A stretch of DNA of 64,000 nt, from contig CBDCVZ010000010.1 of assembly GCA_965223215.1 (NCBI GenBank), forward strand, positions 1,178,001 through 1,242,000, written 5' to 3'. This stretch comes from JABDMH01 sp965223215. Lineage in GTDB: Bacteria; Bacteroidota; Bacteroidia; Chitinophagales; Saprospiraceae. This document shows, one piece after another, positions 45,818-55,569 of this stretch; within the stretch, counting starts at the first letter, position 1, and each line of letters starts with the position of its first letter. The translations under genes were made by a program, and so were the position numbers. A model generated the notes under the pieces. That model was not told the DNA's origin, did no database searches, and worked only from the letters and a program-made list of their open reading frames with translations.

Positions 45818-48800
45818 CTAGTCCAGTAGAATCATTTTACGCGTTCTGGTGAAGTCTTTCGTCGTTAAGGTATAGTAATACAGTCCCCTAGCTCCGATCC
45901 TATTTTTCTCAATCACAAATTGATTTTTACCGACTGTAATTGGTCTTCTTTCGTGATAAATGAGTTTTCCGCTGACATCCCTAATCTCAAAATCGCCCAT
46001 TTCATTTTCGGCTGACAGTACATCAATGGCAGTCACCTCCGTCCAGGGGTTGGGATAATTCTGCCCCAGTTCGATGTTATCTTTATCGGCGCCGAGCTTT
46101 AATGCCAAAGGTGCCCTTGATAAGTCTCGGAAATAAACCTCTGAGGTCAACCGATCTCCTGAGAATGCAATAACATCACTTAATCTACCCGTACGTTTTG
46201 CGGTGAAGGCCAATTGAAAAACCAGCTGCTCTTCAGAATCAATTTGCCATCCTTCGTTAACCCAACTCGCCAATAAATGACCCTGATCGAGGTGACGTAG
46301 ACCAAAATGATGCCTTTTCATGCGAATGTCTGTGATCTCGGTCGGTTGCTCAACCGCAATTGAATTCTGATCGTAGGCCAGGTTAAATTGAAAGCCCGCC
46401 AGTTTATCCAGATGGTTTGCCCTAAAACTCACCAGGTAAGATTGGCCAGCTTCGATCAATTGATCGGGAACATGAAATACGAATGGTTCACCTGATCGAG
46501 AAGTTGTGCTACGTGAGAAATCGGCATCGCCCATTTTTATTGCCACAAAATCCTGCATGATATCCGGCGTCATAAGCGGTAGTGTACTTGTCCCCAGGTT
46601 GGCATCCAGTATTTCTTGCACGGGATCTGCCATAAATTCGTAATCTGAACGGGCAAAACGCCATGAATCAACATCCGGCAATTCATCGATCTCATCTAAA
46701 ATCAAGCTGCGGAGAATCTGAAAGTCATCTCCACCAAGAACACCATTGCCATTAATATCACCGGAAATAAGAAGATGGGCTTGTCCATCTAATGAATTAT
46801 CAATCAAGTGTCCCAAATAAATGATCAAATCTGCCGTAGTAACACCATTTGAGTCATCTCCGTCTTTCTTGGGGGTAATCGTTACTGGATCGTCACCTGT
46901 CGGAAAAATAAATTGATAAGATCCAGAAGTATCGGTCACTTGGTCCTGGCTTAGGTTCGGGGTATTTGCTGCCACCGTCACACCTGATACTGCCAATCCA
47001 TCAGCGGTTGCAAAGGCTCCGGACACCATGGATACGGGTACCTCTACTTCAGGACAAATACCATTGTTGTCTGTCACTACCAGCAACACGTCGCAAAAAT
47101 CAGCAGTGCCACTTGGACTTAAGACCCATAACCGGACTAAGTTTGCACCCATGTGCTCGCAGCCGAGATTGAGGCTATCCAGATCGACCAAGGTGTCTAA
47201 GGTACTCACATCCGGGTTGAGGTCTTCGAAAATAAACTCAATATAAAAGCGCAGATCTTCATCAGCTTCTCCACAGGGTGCCGAGCTACTGACATCAAAT
47301 TCATTGGCCCAGATTGTTGCCATCGCGGTATCGGTAATGCCATCATTGTCAAGGTCCATCGGATTTAATTCGGCCGTGAGGCTCGAAATGCAGACTGGGC
47401 TAGGTTTTTTCAATGCTTCAACATTAAATGCATACAAACAGTAGCTCTCGTTTTGGCATTCATCGGTGATTCTCACCTTCAAAGTATATGAGCCATCGGT
47501 AAGGTCCGAGATGTTCACAGTAAATTGATCTACCACCTCACCATCCAATGAGCCTTCCTCGGCGGTAATTTCGAAGGCTTGGCCATCCTTTTCTTCCAGC
47601 AACTGCCAATAATATTGGATCACACCACAGGCATCCATCACATCAACTCTGGCCTCAAAATTATAAAGGCAACCTGCTGCCTCTACCAGACCACCATCTT
47701 CCACAGGGCCAGTAATGACACAAATCGCGGGCACCGTATCCCGAACAATGATTTTTTGAACAAAGGTGTCCAAGACAAGGTCTCGATCTGTCCACCAATG
47801 ATCTCCAGGAGTGCCGGTACCACACCAATCGGCAAAATACCAGGTGCGAATCAATTTGTAGCAGCCAGCGTCACCGCCTACAATCTTGAAGACCTTGTCT
47901 TCGTGAGCAATTCCAACGATCCGACATTGATCATCAAATCGATAAATAGGTCTACCTAAAGAATCAGGATGAAGGGCACCAATGAGGTTTCCGCTGCCAT
48001 CAGGATCATAATCTATTCCACAGCTAAGTACCTCTGCGTGCTCAGGTAGGTCAAACATTTGCTTACTCAATTCACATGAATTTCCCACGTAAATGCGCTG
48101 TATTCGTGTAATGGTATCCGGAATGTGGCTACCCGCTGCACCGGCAAAATTGTGTTCTTCCGAACTGCAGCCTTGCCAAATATTGAATTTTCGATAGATC
48201 ACTCCTTGACCGCAATGATCGAATTCTGACCAAACAGTTTGTGCACAATAGACGTTTTGAGCACAATTGACCGAAACAATTCCGCGCTTAAAAGTATATT
48301 CTTTCAAATCGTAGCCGCAATCACTGTAAATGGAGTCTTTCCAATAAGTTCCTAAATGATCGTCCTCCACTTTCACCTGAATGGTATCATCCTCGCATAC
48401 GCAGGCACTGTCGTAAAAGGTGATGGGATCACCTATGGGTATCCCCTCGGCATCGACGTAAACGCCACTGGGTGCAAGCCAAGCTTTCTCGTAAGTACCG
48501 AAGATGTCGTCCAAGGCTGACAGTGCAGCGGACTCACCCTGCTCACCGAGCAGGACGATTTGCTCAAGGGTAAGGGGATGGTCTTCTCCTTCAACACTGA
48601 AGGTAGCCCGTCGATAGGTGCCGCAAGAGATTTCACCCTGCTCAACATCTTGAACCACATCGATGGGGGCCTGATCCTCAACCCAAACATCCGACCAGGT
48701 TTTGCTCCAATTACACCAATAGTCCATCACGAGTAACTCCACCTGAACGTTTTGACAAGCATCGTTGCAATCAAATGGGATGGATTTGCTCCAACCACCT

Positions 48801-50809
48801 CCGATCAGAGAAGCCTGCTGGATTATCTCATCCAGGTCACCTGGTCCTGTAGGGCAATCAAATGGGCTAATCTGCCGAGTGGATAAGCCAATGTCACAGG
48901 TATCATTCTGTAAGATTTCTACAAATTTGTCGCGACTCAGCGGATAGGTAGTATCACACTCAATCGTTCCATAATAGGCCAAATCGAACATCCAGCCATT
49001 AAGGAGCTGGGTCGCACAGATGGAGCTATCTCTTGCCAACCATTCCATTTCATTGGCGTAGTGTGCCTCCACTGATGAGCCAGCCTCGAGGTGTGCTTTA
49101 CGAATTTCAAGATCGTGATGTGTACAGATGTGCGTTGTGGTATCACATAGGTCCATACAGGCTTCATACCAGTCGGTCCGTCTTGCTAACATCAGGCTGA
49201 CCCCACAATTGTCCCAGCTGCCCTCGTCAAAGGTAGCTGCCTCAACCCATATCTTTTTGCCGGCGACACTGTCTGCTGGAGCTGCTGCCAAATTCACAAA
49301 AACACCCTTCGGGCTAACGGCCACAGGTTTCTCAAGATCTTTTGCAAGTAAGTAGCAGTAGATCGTATCCACATTATGACATGAATCGAAGAGCTCAAAA
49401 ATTACTTGATAAGGAGTCTCCCGAAAACCTAAGGAGACCGTGTTGGGATAACTAAAGGTATAGGCATCAGTTGCACAGGAATCACCCTTCCGGTAGACAA
49501 AAGAGCCCTCGCCAAGAATCTGAGCTTTTACTTGAGATATACCGCTCCAATCATCTGATGCACAGATGTTTGGAAGCTTGGTAACAACGGAACAATCATG
49601 ATCGTTCGCACTGACCAAAATCACCGGTGCATTATCATTTGCCCGCGGATGCGATGGCGTATCGAAACAGTGAAAACCCGAAGCATCCCCTGGTTGGATG
49701 ATTTTGTCAGGTCCGTACTTTGAGTAATCACAAACCGCCGTCGGGGGCAAAGTGTCAAGGTTATAAAGCCAAAAGCTGCACCTCCAATAAGTGCCCGCTG
49801 CGTCGATTTGCTCAATATCATTGTCCATGGGCACGAGACATGGTGCCTCATTTGGTCCTCCTGGACATTGCTGCTTGATTTCCACGGTTACACGATAGAT
49901 CTCTTCGCAACCTTGACCAAAAGTTTCACTGTCGACATGTACTTGCAAGTCACAGACACGATCGGCCGTCGGCGAGGAAAATGTCAATCCGGACTCACCT
50001 GACTCAATTTCGATTAAATATACGGTGTCACAAGTACCGCTACCGACTGGATTCTCATAAATGAGAAATGGTCCGGCGGCTGCGCCGACATCATCACAAT
50101 AGATGGTATCTTGATCCTGACAATACAGGTGAGTGGCATCCAATTGAGGATACCGCATGACATTGATGGTATCAAATGCCGCTGAACGCTGCCCATGCTT
50201 ATCAATAACCTCCCATTCTCGATATATGATCTTCGCCGTGTCCTGAACCCCCGGCTCACAGTCTTTCAGTGCTGGCCAGTCTGCCACAAATCGAGCTGGT
50301 ACGGGATTGGGTGAACATATCGGAACGGCGGTCGGAGGCACCCCATTGATCAAAACCGTAGGATCCCAAACAATGGGATCAGTACAATAGACGGTTGTAC
50401 TTCGGCCGCCCAGCAGTGCACTTCCCTTCTTAAAGGTAAGATGGCTTTCGCAGGCGCCTTGTTCATTGGTGATCATGACCACGACCCCTCGATCTAGGTG
50501 GCTGCATGGATCATTGATGATGAGATACTCCTCATTACCGATATCATCGACACTACCCCCCCCAATGCGAGCAGCAGAAGTGGTCAAAACCTCGTATTCA
50601 AAAGGCAAGATGCAGTCGATATTGGGTATGAAATCCCCCCATTTCACCTTGCTGTGAAATTCCGATCCTGACATATCCGTCAAGATGGCGAGATTGACAT
50701 CTCGACAGTTTGGAGCACATGGTTGCGAGTGAGTAATCAAGGTCAGGGCTAGGCCTATACATATTAGTATAGCTCGCCCTATGGCGGTTAGTGGTAAGTT
50801 TCTAGTCAT
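45818..50809 (-). CDS. Giant T9SS-secreted multidomain surface protein (1663 aa)
   Basis: Third member of the family. The signal peptide (AILICIGLALTLITHSQ) is followed by a Cys-containing head unlike those of the other two (CRDVNLAILTDMSGSEFHSK). HYR-like repeats lead to the shared module at about residues 525-735 (DEGSWDNCGVSLMLARRTDW, GGGWSKSIPFDCNDAC, VMDYWCNWSKTW). A region close to the 2663-aa protein follows (ELSKQMFDLP, YKLIRTWYFADWC). The C-terminus repeats the order dockerin-like (1316-1375, DDSNGVTTADL and DINGNGVLGGDDF), cohesin-like (1441-1579, GFQFNLAYDQNSI) and T9SS sorting domain (1580-1663, GQNYPNPW to RKMILLD). It is 21 kb from its tandem paralogues. Function unknown; probably a surface or matrix component. 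Confidence 0.85.
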   Translation of the reverse strand: MTRNLPLTAIGRAILICIGLALTLITHSQPCAPNCRDVNLAILTDMSGSEFHSKVKWGDFIPNIDCILPFEYEVLTTSAARIGGGSVDDIGNEEYLIINDPCSHLDRGVVVMITNEQGACESHLTFKKGSALLGGRSTTVYCTDPIVWDPTVLINGVPPTAVPICSPNPVPARFVADWPALKDCEPGVQDTAKIIYREWEVIDKHGQRSAAFDTINVMRYPQLDATHLYCQDQDTIYCDDVGAAAGPFLIYENPVGSGTCDTVYLIEIESGESGLTFSSPTADRVCDLQVHVDSETFGQGCEEIYRVTVEIKQQCPGGPNEAPCLVPMDNDIEQIDAAGTYWRCSFWLYNLDTLPPTAVCDYSKYGPDKIIQPGDASGFHCFDTPSHPRANDNAPVILVSANDHDCSVVTKLPNICASDDWSGISQVKAQILGEGSFVYRKGDSCATDAYTFSYPNTVSLGFRETPYQVIFELFDSCHNVDTIYCYLLAKDLEKPVAVSPKGVFVNLAAAPADSVAGKKIWVEAATFDEGSWDNCGVSLMLARRTDWYEACMDLCDTTTHICTHHDLEIRKAHLEAGSSVEAHYANEMEWLARDSSICATQLLNGWMFDLAYYGTIECDTTYPLSRDKFVEILQNDTCDIGLSTRQISPFDCPTGPGDLDEIIQQASLIGGGWSKSIPFDCNDACQNVQVELLVMDYWCNWSKTWSDVWVEDQAPIDVVQDVEQGEISCGTYRRATFSVEGEDHPLTLEQIVLLGEQGESAALSALDDIFGTYEKAWLAPSGVYVDAEGIPIGDPITFYDSACVCEDDTIQVKVEDDHLGTYWKDSIYSDCGYDLKEYTFKRGIVSVNCAQNVYCAQTVWSEFDHCGQGVIYRKFNIWQGCSSEEHNFAGAAGSHIPDTITRIQRIYVGNSCELSKQMFDLPEHAEVLSCGIDYDPDGSGNLIGALHPDSLGRPIYRFDDQCRIVGIAHEDKVFKIVGGDAGCYKLIRTWYFADWCGTGTPGDHWWTDRDLVLDTFVQKIIVRDTVPAICVITGPVEDGGLVEAAGCLYNFEARVDVMDACGVIQYYWQLLEEKDGQAFEITAEEGSLDGEVVDQFTVNISDLTDGSYTLKVRITDECQNESYCLYAFNVEALKKPSPVCISSLTAELNPMDLDNDGITDTAMATIWANEFDVSSSAPCGEADEDLRFYIEFIFEDLNPDVSTLDTLVDLDSLNLGCEHMGANLVRLWVLSPSGTADFCDVLLVVTDNNGICPEVEVPVSMVSGAFATADGLAVSGVTVAANTPNLSQDQVTDTSGSYQFIFPTGDDPVTITPKKDGDDSNGVTTADLIIYLGHLIDNSLDGQAHLLISGDINGNGVLGGDDFQILRSLILDEIDELPDVDSWRFARSDYEFMADPVQEILDANLGTSTLPLMTPDIMQDFVAIKMGDADFSRSTTSRSGEPFVFHVPDQLIEAGQSYLVSFRANHLDKLAGFQFNLAYDQNSIAVEQPTEITDIRMKRHHFGLRHLDQGHLLASWVNEGWQIDSEEQLVFQLAFTAKRTGRLSDVIAFSGDRLTSEVYFRDLSRAPLALKLGADKDNIELGQNYPNPWTEVTAIDVLSAENEMGDFEIRDVSGKLIYHERRPITVGKNQFVIEKNRIGARGLYYYTLTTKDFTRTRKMILLD

Positions 50810-51332
50810 TTGTGAATCGCTCGGTTTTTCAAAAAAGCTTCACGGGGGCTAATATAGATTATATATTATAACTTTTATATATAATTTATCCACAAATTCA
50901 TAGTCGCTTGTTGGTCAATAATCTATGTGTTAGGGTGAACTCGTATAGAAGGTTGCTCACATGTATTAAGATACTTTCAGAAGCCGACCGTGTCTGTTCA
51001 GTGGGAGATGGAGAAACGCTGGCACCGCACCGATTTTAAGGCTCAGTGCCTAACCGTGAATAGATAAATTATTGATAATCAATTGCTTAATACTCCAGTC
51101 ACAACTTAGCATTGCTGATGCCAACCGAATCGAATGGAACGATGGAGTGGTGAACTGCATTCACATTATGAAAATGCTATCTTAGAGCTCGTTTTATTAC
51201 TGAATCAGTATTCTAGTAGCTTTTCATTTGCCAAATGTTAATCTACTGAGATAAAACGTTAAAATTTTCGTGATGTAGCCACGTTTACAGCGTCCGTTGC
51301 GTTTAGCAGAAACAATGTGAATCGTTTTGAAG
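50810..51332. other. 523-bp intergenic region, no gene seen
   Basis: Divergent region between the 1663-aa giant gene and the outer-membrane barrel gene. An AT tract at about 50855-50892, close to the giant gene's start, is similar in composition to those before the other giants. A frame of about 40 codons ending near 51065 matches nothing I recognise. I see no tRNA, repeat or clear promoter. Confidence 0.5.
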
Positions 51333-51923
51333 ATGAAGTGTAGTTTTCGAATGGTCTGGGTCTTACTTTTGTCGATGCTTGCTGCAGCGAACATAGATGC
51401 ACAGAGCACATCGACTTTGAAGTTCGCTCCCAAGACCGGATTCAATTTTGCTGATTTTTCTGTCGGTCAGCCGGGAGTGGATGCATCGCTTTCTAAACTG
51501 GGTTGGAACTTGGGAATAGATGCGACCTACGGTCGCAGATTTCTCACCGGTGCTGGCCTGCATTTCTATCGGTTGGGTGCAGCGATTAAGATGAAGGATG
51601 AGGATTTCACAGACGCTGTAATCAGTTCACAGCTCAAACTGCCCGTTGGTGTTGGCTTACAAGTCCTAAAGATTGATTATTTCAGGGTCTTAGTGAAAGG
51701 AGATTTTGTCTTTAATTACACCTTTCGAGTCGTCGAAGGGAGTCCCAGACAGGTCGTTTCTGATTATCAAAAAGTCACCCTAGGGTCGCGACTCGGCATT
51801 GGTATTGAACTAGGTAGGTTCAGCATCGATTTCAACTATGAAAAGAGTCTATCTAATCCAACTGCCGATTCGCGTTATGCTCAAAATCAATTAGTTAGTG
51901 TCTTGTTAGGTCTTCGTATCTAG
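51333..51923 (+). CDS. Small outer-membrane beta-barrel protein
   Basis: About 196 residues with a signal peptide (MVWVLLLSMLAAANIDAQ) followed by alternating hydrophobic strands typical of the porin-family/OmpW-like eight-stranded barrels of Bacteroidota (LKFAPKTGFNFADFSVG, GAGLHFYRLGAAIKM, LGIGIELGRFSIDFNYEKSL, LVSVLLGLRI at the C-terminus). No ligand or enzyme motif is visible. The ATG at 51333 is preferred over the TTG at 51327. The last 4 bp overlap the convergent amidohydrolase gene. Confidence 0.7.
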   Translation: MKCSFRMVWVLLLSMLAAANIDAQSTSTLKFAPKTGFNFADFSVGQPGVDASLSKLGWNLGIDATYGRRFLTGAGLHFYRLGAAIKMKDEDFTDAVISSQLKLPVGVGLQVLKIDYFRVLVKGDFVFNYTFRVVEGSPRQVVSDYQKVTLGSRLGIGIELGRFSIDFNYEKSLSNPTADSRYAQNQLVSVLLGLRI

Positions 51924-53536
51924 CGCTCCTTGTTTGCAGGATCGTCTTCTTTCTTTATCGTGGGATATTGCACATCCAACTGTTCTAAATAGTTGTCGTA
52001 TTTCGTTTCATCATAGTAGAATTTTTCGAGCTCTGGTCTAAACTCATCCATGATGTCACTATTGAGATAGATGGCGGGTGCATCATCCTCTGAAACCATT
52101 GGTACATACTCTTGCTTCATACCCTGTTCCTCACGAAAGTAGTTCCAGGCACCTTCAACTAGTTCAGGGCGACAAATAAAATCGATAATGGTCATAGCCT
52201 CAACCTTAGCTCCAGCAACCACGCCCTTATGGGCAATGGGTGTTGCCATGGCAACGGCATTGCTCCAATGATGGCCTTGCAAACCGGGAATATTGGAAGG
52301 AAATCTGAGTGTTACAGTGGGCAATTTCCACGAAATATCACCAATATCGTCTGATCCGCCACTAACAAATCCCTGCCTCGGTGCGCTCAGCGTATCGAGA
52401 TCTATGGCTAGGCCAGTGGTATCTCTAGCGTTCACTTCGGCCTGAAGTGCCACCGCCAGTGCCTGATCTTGCTCTGACCAGGAAGGTAGGCCCACCTCAC
52501 GAATATTTTCGTACATGGTCTCAGCAATAACCTTGTTAAAATGTCTTGGCCAGGCAGACCCAAGAATTCGCTTAGTGACCGTTGTATTGGTCATTAAGGC
52601 AGCACCTTCGGCAATTTTATTGGCTCGATCATACACTTCCATAATGCGTGGGTAGGTCACATGCCGAAAATAATACCAGATCGAAGCCTTGGATGGGACT
52701 ACGTTGGGTTGATCTCCACCATTGTTAATGACTGAGTGCGATCGATGCAATGGATCTAAATGCTCTCTCTGATATTGCCATCCAATGTTCATCAGCTCGA
52801 CGGCATCGGCAGCGCTTCGGCCTCGCCAAGGCGCTCCTGCCGCATGCGCTGCTTCTCCTTCAAAGGTATATTCAACAGAAATGAGTCCGGTGCCCCGGGC
52901 CTGACCGTAACTCACTCCCAGGTTATTCCCTACATGAGTAAAAATGCAAAGATCAAAATCATCGAAATATCCATCCCGGGTAAAGTAGGCCTTTGTACCG
53001 ACCAGCTCTTCTGCGACACCAGGCCAAAGGACCAAGGTACCGGCTAACCCCTCCCTCTCCATCACTTCCTTCACAGCCACGGCTGCGAGAATATTTAATG
53101 GGTTACCAGAATTGTGGCCTTCTCCGTGCCCTGGAGCTCCTTCAATGATGGGCTTGTGATAGGCGACCCCAGGAAACTGCGAAGCCTTCGGAATACAATC
53201 CAAATCGCTTCCAACCGCAATTACGGGTTTACCACTCCCCCATTTGGCTAACCAAGCAGTGGGAACACCGCTGATACCATGAGTAATCTCAAAACCATTT
53301 TCTGCGAGAATATCCGTCAAGTATTTCGATGTTTCCTTCTCTTGAAATCCCAACTCGGCAAAACTAAACACCTTGTCGACCATCACTTGAGCCAGCTTCG
53401 CCCGATCTTGAATAATGGAAACAACTTCAGATTTTAGCTTAGCCTGTCTTTCAGGAGAAATCGAAGACTGACTAATGGCGAGGTTGTAGGTGAGTAGCAC
53501 GGTCAGGAAAGCAATCGTTCGCATGAGTTTTTTCAC
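51920..53536 (-). CDS. Exported M20-family amidohydrolase (AbgB-like)
   Basis: A 538-residue metallo-amidohydrolase with a signal peptide (TIAFLTVLLTYNLAISQ), so it acts in the envelope. Family blocks are GSDLDCIPKASQFPG and APGHGEGHNSGNPLN (metal ligands His/Asp), LVLWPGVAEELVGTKA (the Glu pair region) and FTHVGNNLG. The dimerisation domain follows (EGEAAHAAGAPWRGRSAADA, with its conserved His). SGGSDDIGDISWKLP completes the site. It resembles the AbgB subunit that cleaves p-aminobenzoyl-glutamate; the actual N-acyl substrate is unknown. The start may be the GTG at 53536 or the ATG at 53524. It lies 37 bp downstream of the cyclase gene. Confidence 0.85.
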   Translation of the reverse strand: MKKLMRTIAFLTVLLTYNLAISQSSISPERQAKLKSEVVSIIQDRAKLAQVMVDKVFSFAELGFQEKETSKYLTDILAENGFEITHGISGVPTAWLAKWGSGKPVIAVGSDLDCIPKASQFPGVAYHKPIIEGAPGHGEGHNSGNPLNILAAVAVKEVMEREGLAGTLVLWPGVAEELVGTKAYFTRDGYFDDFDLCIFTHVGNNLGVSYGQARGTGLISVEYTFEGEAAHAAGAPWRGRSAADAVELMNIGWQYQREHLDPLHRSHSVINNGGDQPNVVPSKASIWYYFRHVTYPRIMEVYDRANKIAEGAALMTNTTVTKRILGSAWPRHFNKVIAETMYENIREVGLPSWSEQDQALAVALQAEVNARDTTGLAIDLDTLSAPRQGFVSGGSDDIGDISWKLPTVTLRFPSNIPGLQGHHWSNAVAMATPIAHKGVVAGAKVEAMTIIDFICRPELVEGAWNYFREEQGMKQEYVPMVSEDDAPAIYLNSDIMDEFRPELEKFYYDETKYDNYLEQLDVQYPTIKKEDDPANKER

Positions 53537-53573
53537 ATTTAGTATTAATTCACAACAATTTTTGGTTTCGCTA

Positions 53574-54158
53574 CTATTTGACCGGTTTTGCCTTCGATCT
53601 AATGGGCTGAAAAACAGGTACTGAATAGGTCACACCTTTTAATTTATGCTGACCCAAGGCAACACACTCGAAGCGATCTCCAATTCGATCACGAGTGGCG
53701 GCACTAATAGCGATCCCGTTTTTTGGGGCGAGACTTTGCAATCGAGCGGAGATGTTTGGGGCTTCACCCATGGCCAACCTTTCTTTTCGATCACCAATAC
53801 CCAGATCAGCCATAATCACTTCACCTGTGTGCACACTCATGCGAATGTCAAATTCTTGCTGGAAAGAATCGCGAGTAAACTCTTGAAGGGTTTTGATTTC
53901 TTCGAGCAAGTTTAAAGCAGCCTGAACGGCGTTGATCGGGGCGTGATCAAATGAGGTAGGATATCCGAAATATGCCATAACACCATCACCCAGATGTTGG
54001 ACAACATAGCCATACTGGACAGTGATCGTTTGGTAGGCCAGCTGATGATAACGCAACATGATGTCAACAAAATCGTCGATCGGAAGCACCTGTGCCAATC
54101 GTGTTGATCCCAGTACATCGCAAAAAAAAATCGTTAGATTACGCTTCTCAGCTTGCAT
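53574..54158 (-). CDS. Free-standing class III adenylate/guanylate cyclase domain
   Basis: A 194-residue protein that is almost only a class III cyclase catalytic domain. NLTIFFCDVLGSTRL holds the first metal Asp and QHLGDGVMAYFGYP the second. VHTGEVIMADLG and EAPNISARLQSLA are the later active-site segments, with the transition-state Asn and Arg in NISAR. No sensor, membrane or ATPase domain is attached, although the closest-looking cyclases (AQYLGDG...YFGYP type) are usually fused to large ATPase domains. cAMP is the more common product of this type, but specificity is not proven. It sits 24 bp after photolyase and 37 bp before the amidohydrolase. Confidence 0.8.
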   Translation of the reverse strand: MQAEKRNLTIFFCDVLGSTRLAQVLPIDDFVDIMLRYHQLAYQTITVQYGYVVQHLGDGVMAYFGYPTSFDHAPINAVQAALNLLEEIKTLQEFTRDSFQQEFDIRMSVHTGEVIMADLGIGDRKERLAMGEAPNISARLQSLAPKNGIAISAATRDRIGDRFECVALGQHKLKGVTYSVPVFQPIRSKAKPVK

Positions 54159-54182
54159 GCGCTAAAAGTAGACAATCCTATT

Positions 54183-55511
54183 TTAATCCTGCAATGCTGC
54201 TCTAAAAGTTTCCAAACATCTTCTCCGTGCAAAATTATGGTCGACTATGGGCTCAGGATATCTACTTGAATCCAATTCGGTAATCCACTTTCGGACATAC
54301 GCCCCATGGGGATCAAACTTTTTGAGCTGCGACGTTGGATTGAAAATCCGAAAATACGGTGCCGCATCGGTGCCGCATCCAGCAGCCCACTGCCACCCTC
54401 CATTGTTGCTTGCTAAGTCGTAGTCGAGTAGCTTCTCGGCGAAATAGGCCTCTCCCTTGCGCCAATCAATGAGCAGATGCTTTGTTAAAAAACTCGCAGC
54501 GACCATCCGCACCCGATTATGCATATATCCGGTCTCATTTAACTCTCTCATACCGGCATCGACCAGTGGGTACCCGGTCTGCCCCTGACACCAGGCCTCG
54601 AACTCATCATCTGCATTCCGCCATGGAATTTGATCGTATTTTGGTCGAAAAGGCGAAGATACTACGTGAGGAAATCGATCGAGAATCTGACTATAGAAGT
54701 CCCGCCAAATCAATTCACTAAGAAAAACCCGGTTGATTTCCCTTGCCTTGCGGGCTTTTTCCCTGATGCTGATGGTCCCAAATCTAAAGTGAATTCCCAA
54801 CCTGGTCGTTCCATTCAGCGCGGGGTAATCTCTGGTCTGATCATAGTCTCTCACTACTCTCTGATTCACTTCCCGTATTGGAAAATCAATCATGGATCGT
54901 TTAAAACCCAACCTTGATAGTGAAGGGATCATGAGTGGACTGGTTTTGAAATAATTGACCGCATACTTTTGAGTGTGATAAGAGGAAAGGTAATAGGAGG
55001 ATGCCGACACTGTACGTGTGGTAAGTCGTGTGAGCCATTTCCGCTGGTAGGGTGTAAAGACAACGTAAGGATTACCATCATCTTTGGTGATTTCTTGCGA
55101 TTCGAAAATCACATGATCCTTTGATGTATGTAGGGGTATACCCCTACCATCAAGTAATTTTGCAATACTTTCGTCGCGCTGCTTGGCATAAGGTTCGTAG
55201 TCACGATTGGTGTAGGCAGATTGAACATCATAGCGATCCAAAATAAGCCTCCACGCGTCCACTGGGGTGCCATGGTAAACCGCAAGGCTGCTGCCATACT
55301 CCCTCAACTCATGGTGGAGTTGCAAAATGCGATCATAAATAAAGGTCACTCTTGGATCTACCGGATTCTTTAAGTCATCGAGGATGATGCGATCAAAAAT
55401 GAAAACTGGCAAAATGGGAGTACTTGAATATTTTAGTGCACAATAGAGTCCTGCATTGTCGAAGAGTCTTAGATCTCGACGAAACCAAAAAACACTTACT
55501 TTCTCTTTCAT
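54183..55511 (-). CDS. phrB: Deoxyribodipyrimidine photolyase (cryptochrome/photolyase family)
   Basis: Repairs UV-induced cyclobutane pyrimidine dimers using blue light and FAD. 442 aa. The N-terminal antenna domain begins VSVFWFRRDLRLFDNAGLY. The FAD-binding domain includes ELIWRDFYSQIL, GYPLVDAGMRELNETGYMHN, RMVAASFLTKHLLIDW and the signature DYDLASNNGGWQWAAGCGTD, then PYFRIFNPTSQ. All regions are intact, so it should be active, although a cryptochrome-like signalling role cannot be excluded. It is first in a likely operon with the cyclase and amidohydrolase. Confidence 0.92.
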   Translation of the reverse strand: MKEKVSVFWFRRDLRLFDNAGLYCALKYSSTPILPVFIFDRIILDDLKNPVDPRVTFIYDRILQLHHELREYGSSLAVYHGTPVDAWRLILDRYDVQSAYTNRDYEPYAKQRDESIAKLLDGRGIPLHTSKDHVIFESQEITKDDGNPYVVFTPYQRKWLTRLTTRTVSASSYYLSSYHTQKYAVNYFKTSPLMIPSLSRLGFKRSMIDFPIREVNQRVVRDYDQTRDYPALNGTTRLGIHFRFGTISIREKARKAREINRVFLSELIWRDFYSQILDRFPHVVSSPFRPKYDQIPWRNADDEFEAWCQGQTGYPLVDAGMRELNETGYMHNRVRMVAASFLTKHLLIDWRKGEAYFAEKLLDYDLASNNGGWQWAAGCGTDAAPYFRIFNPTSQLKKFDPHGAYVRKWITELDSSRYPEPIVDHNFARRRCLETFRAALQD

Positions 55512-55524
55512 TAACTTACCAATT

Positions 55525-55532
55525 CAAATGTA
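55525..55532 (-). promoter_or_regulatory. Candidate -7 promoter element of the photolyase operon
   Basis: TACATTTG on the minus strand fits TAnnTTTG, 13 bp before the ATG at 55511. No TTTG is at -33. Just upstream, TAGTCGG (55547-55541) resembles one half-site of the radical SAM gene operator, with no second half. Confidence 0.35.
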
Positions 55533-55569
55533 TTTGTTGACCGACTATTAAACCTTCAGATAGCTCCAA

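Noticed and set aside
50945..51065. A possible gene remnant of about 40 codons upstream of the barrel protein
   Set aside because: The length is expected by chance and no family is recognised.
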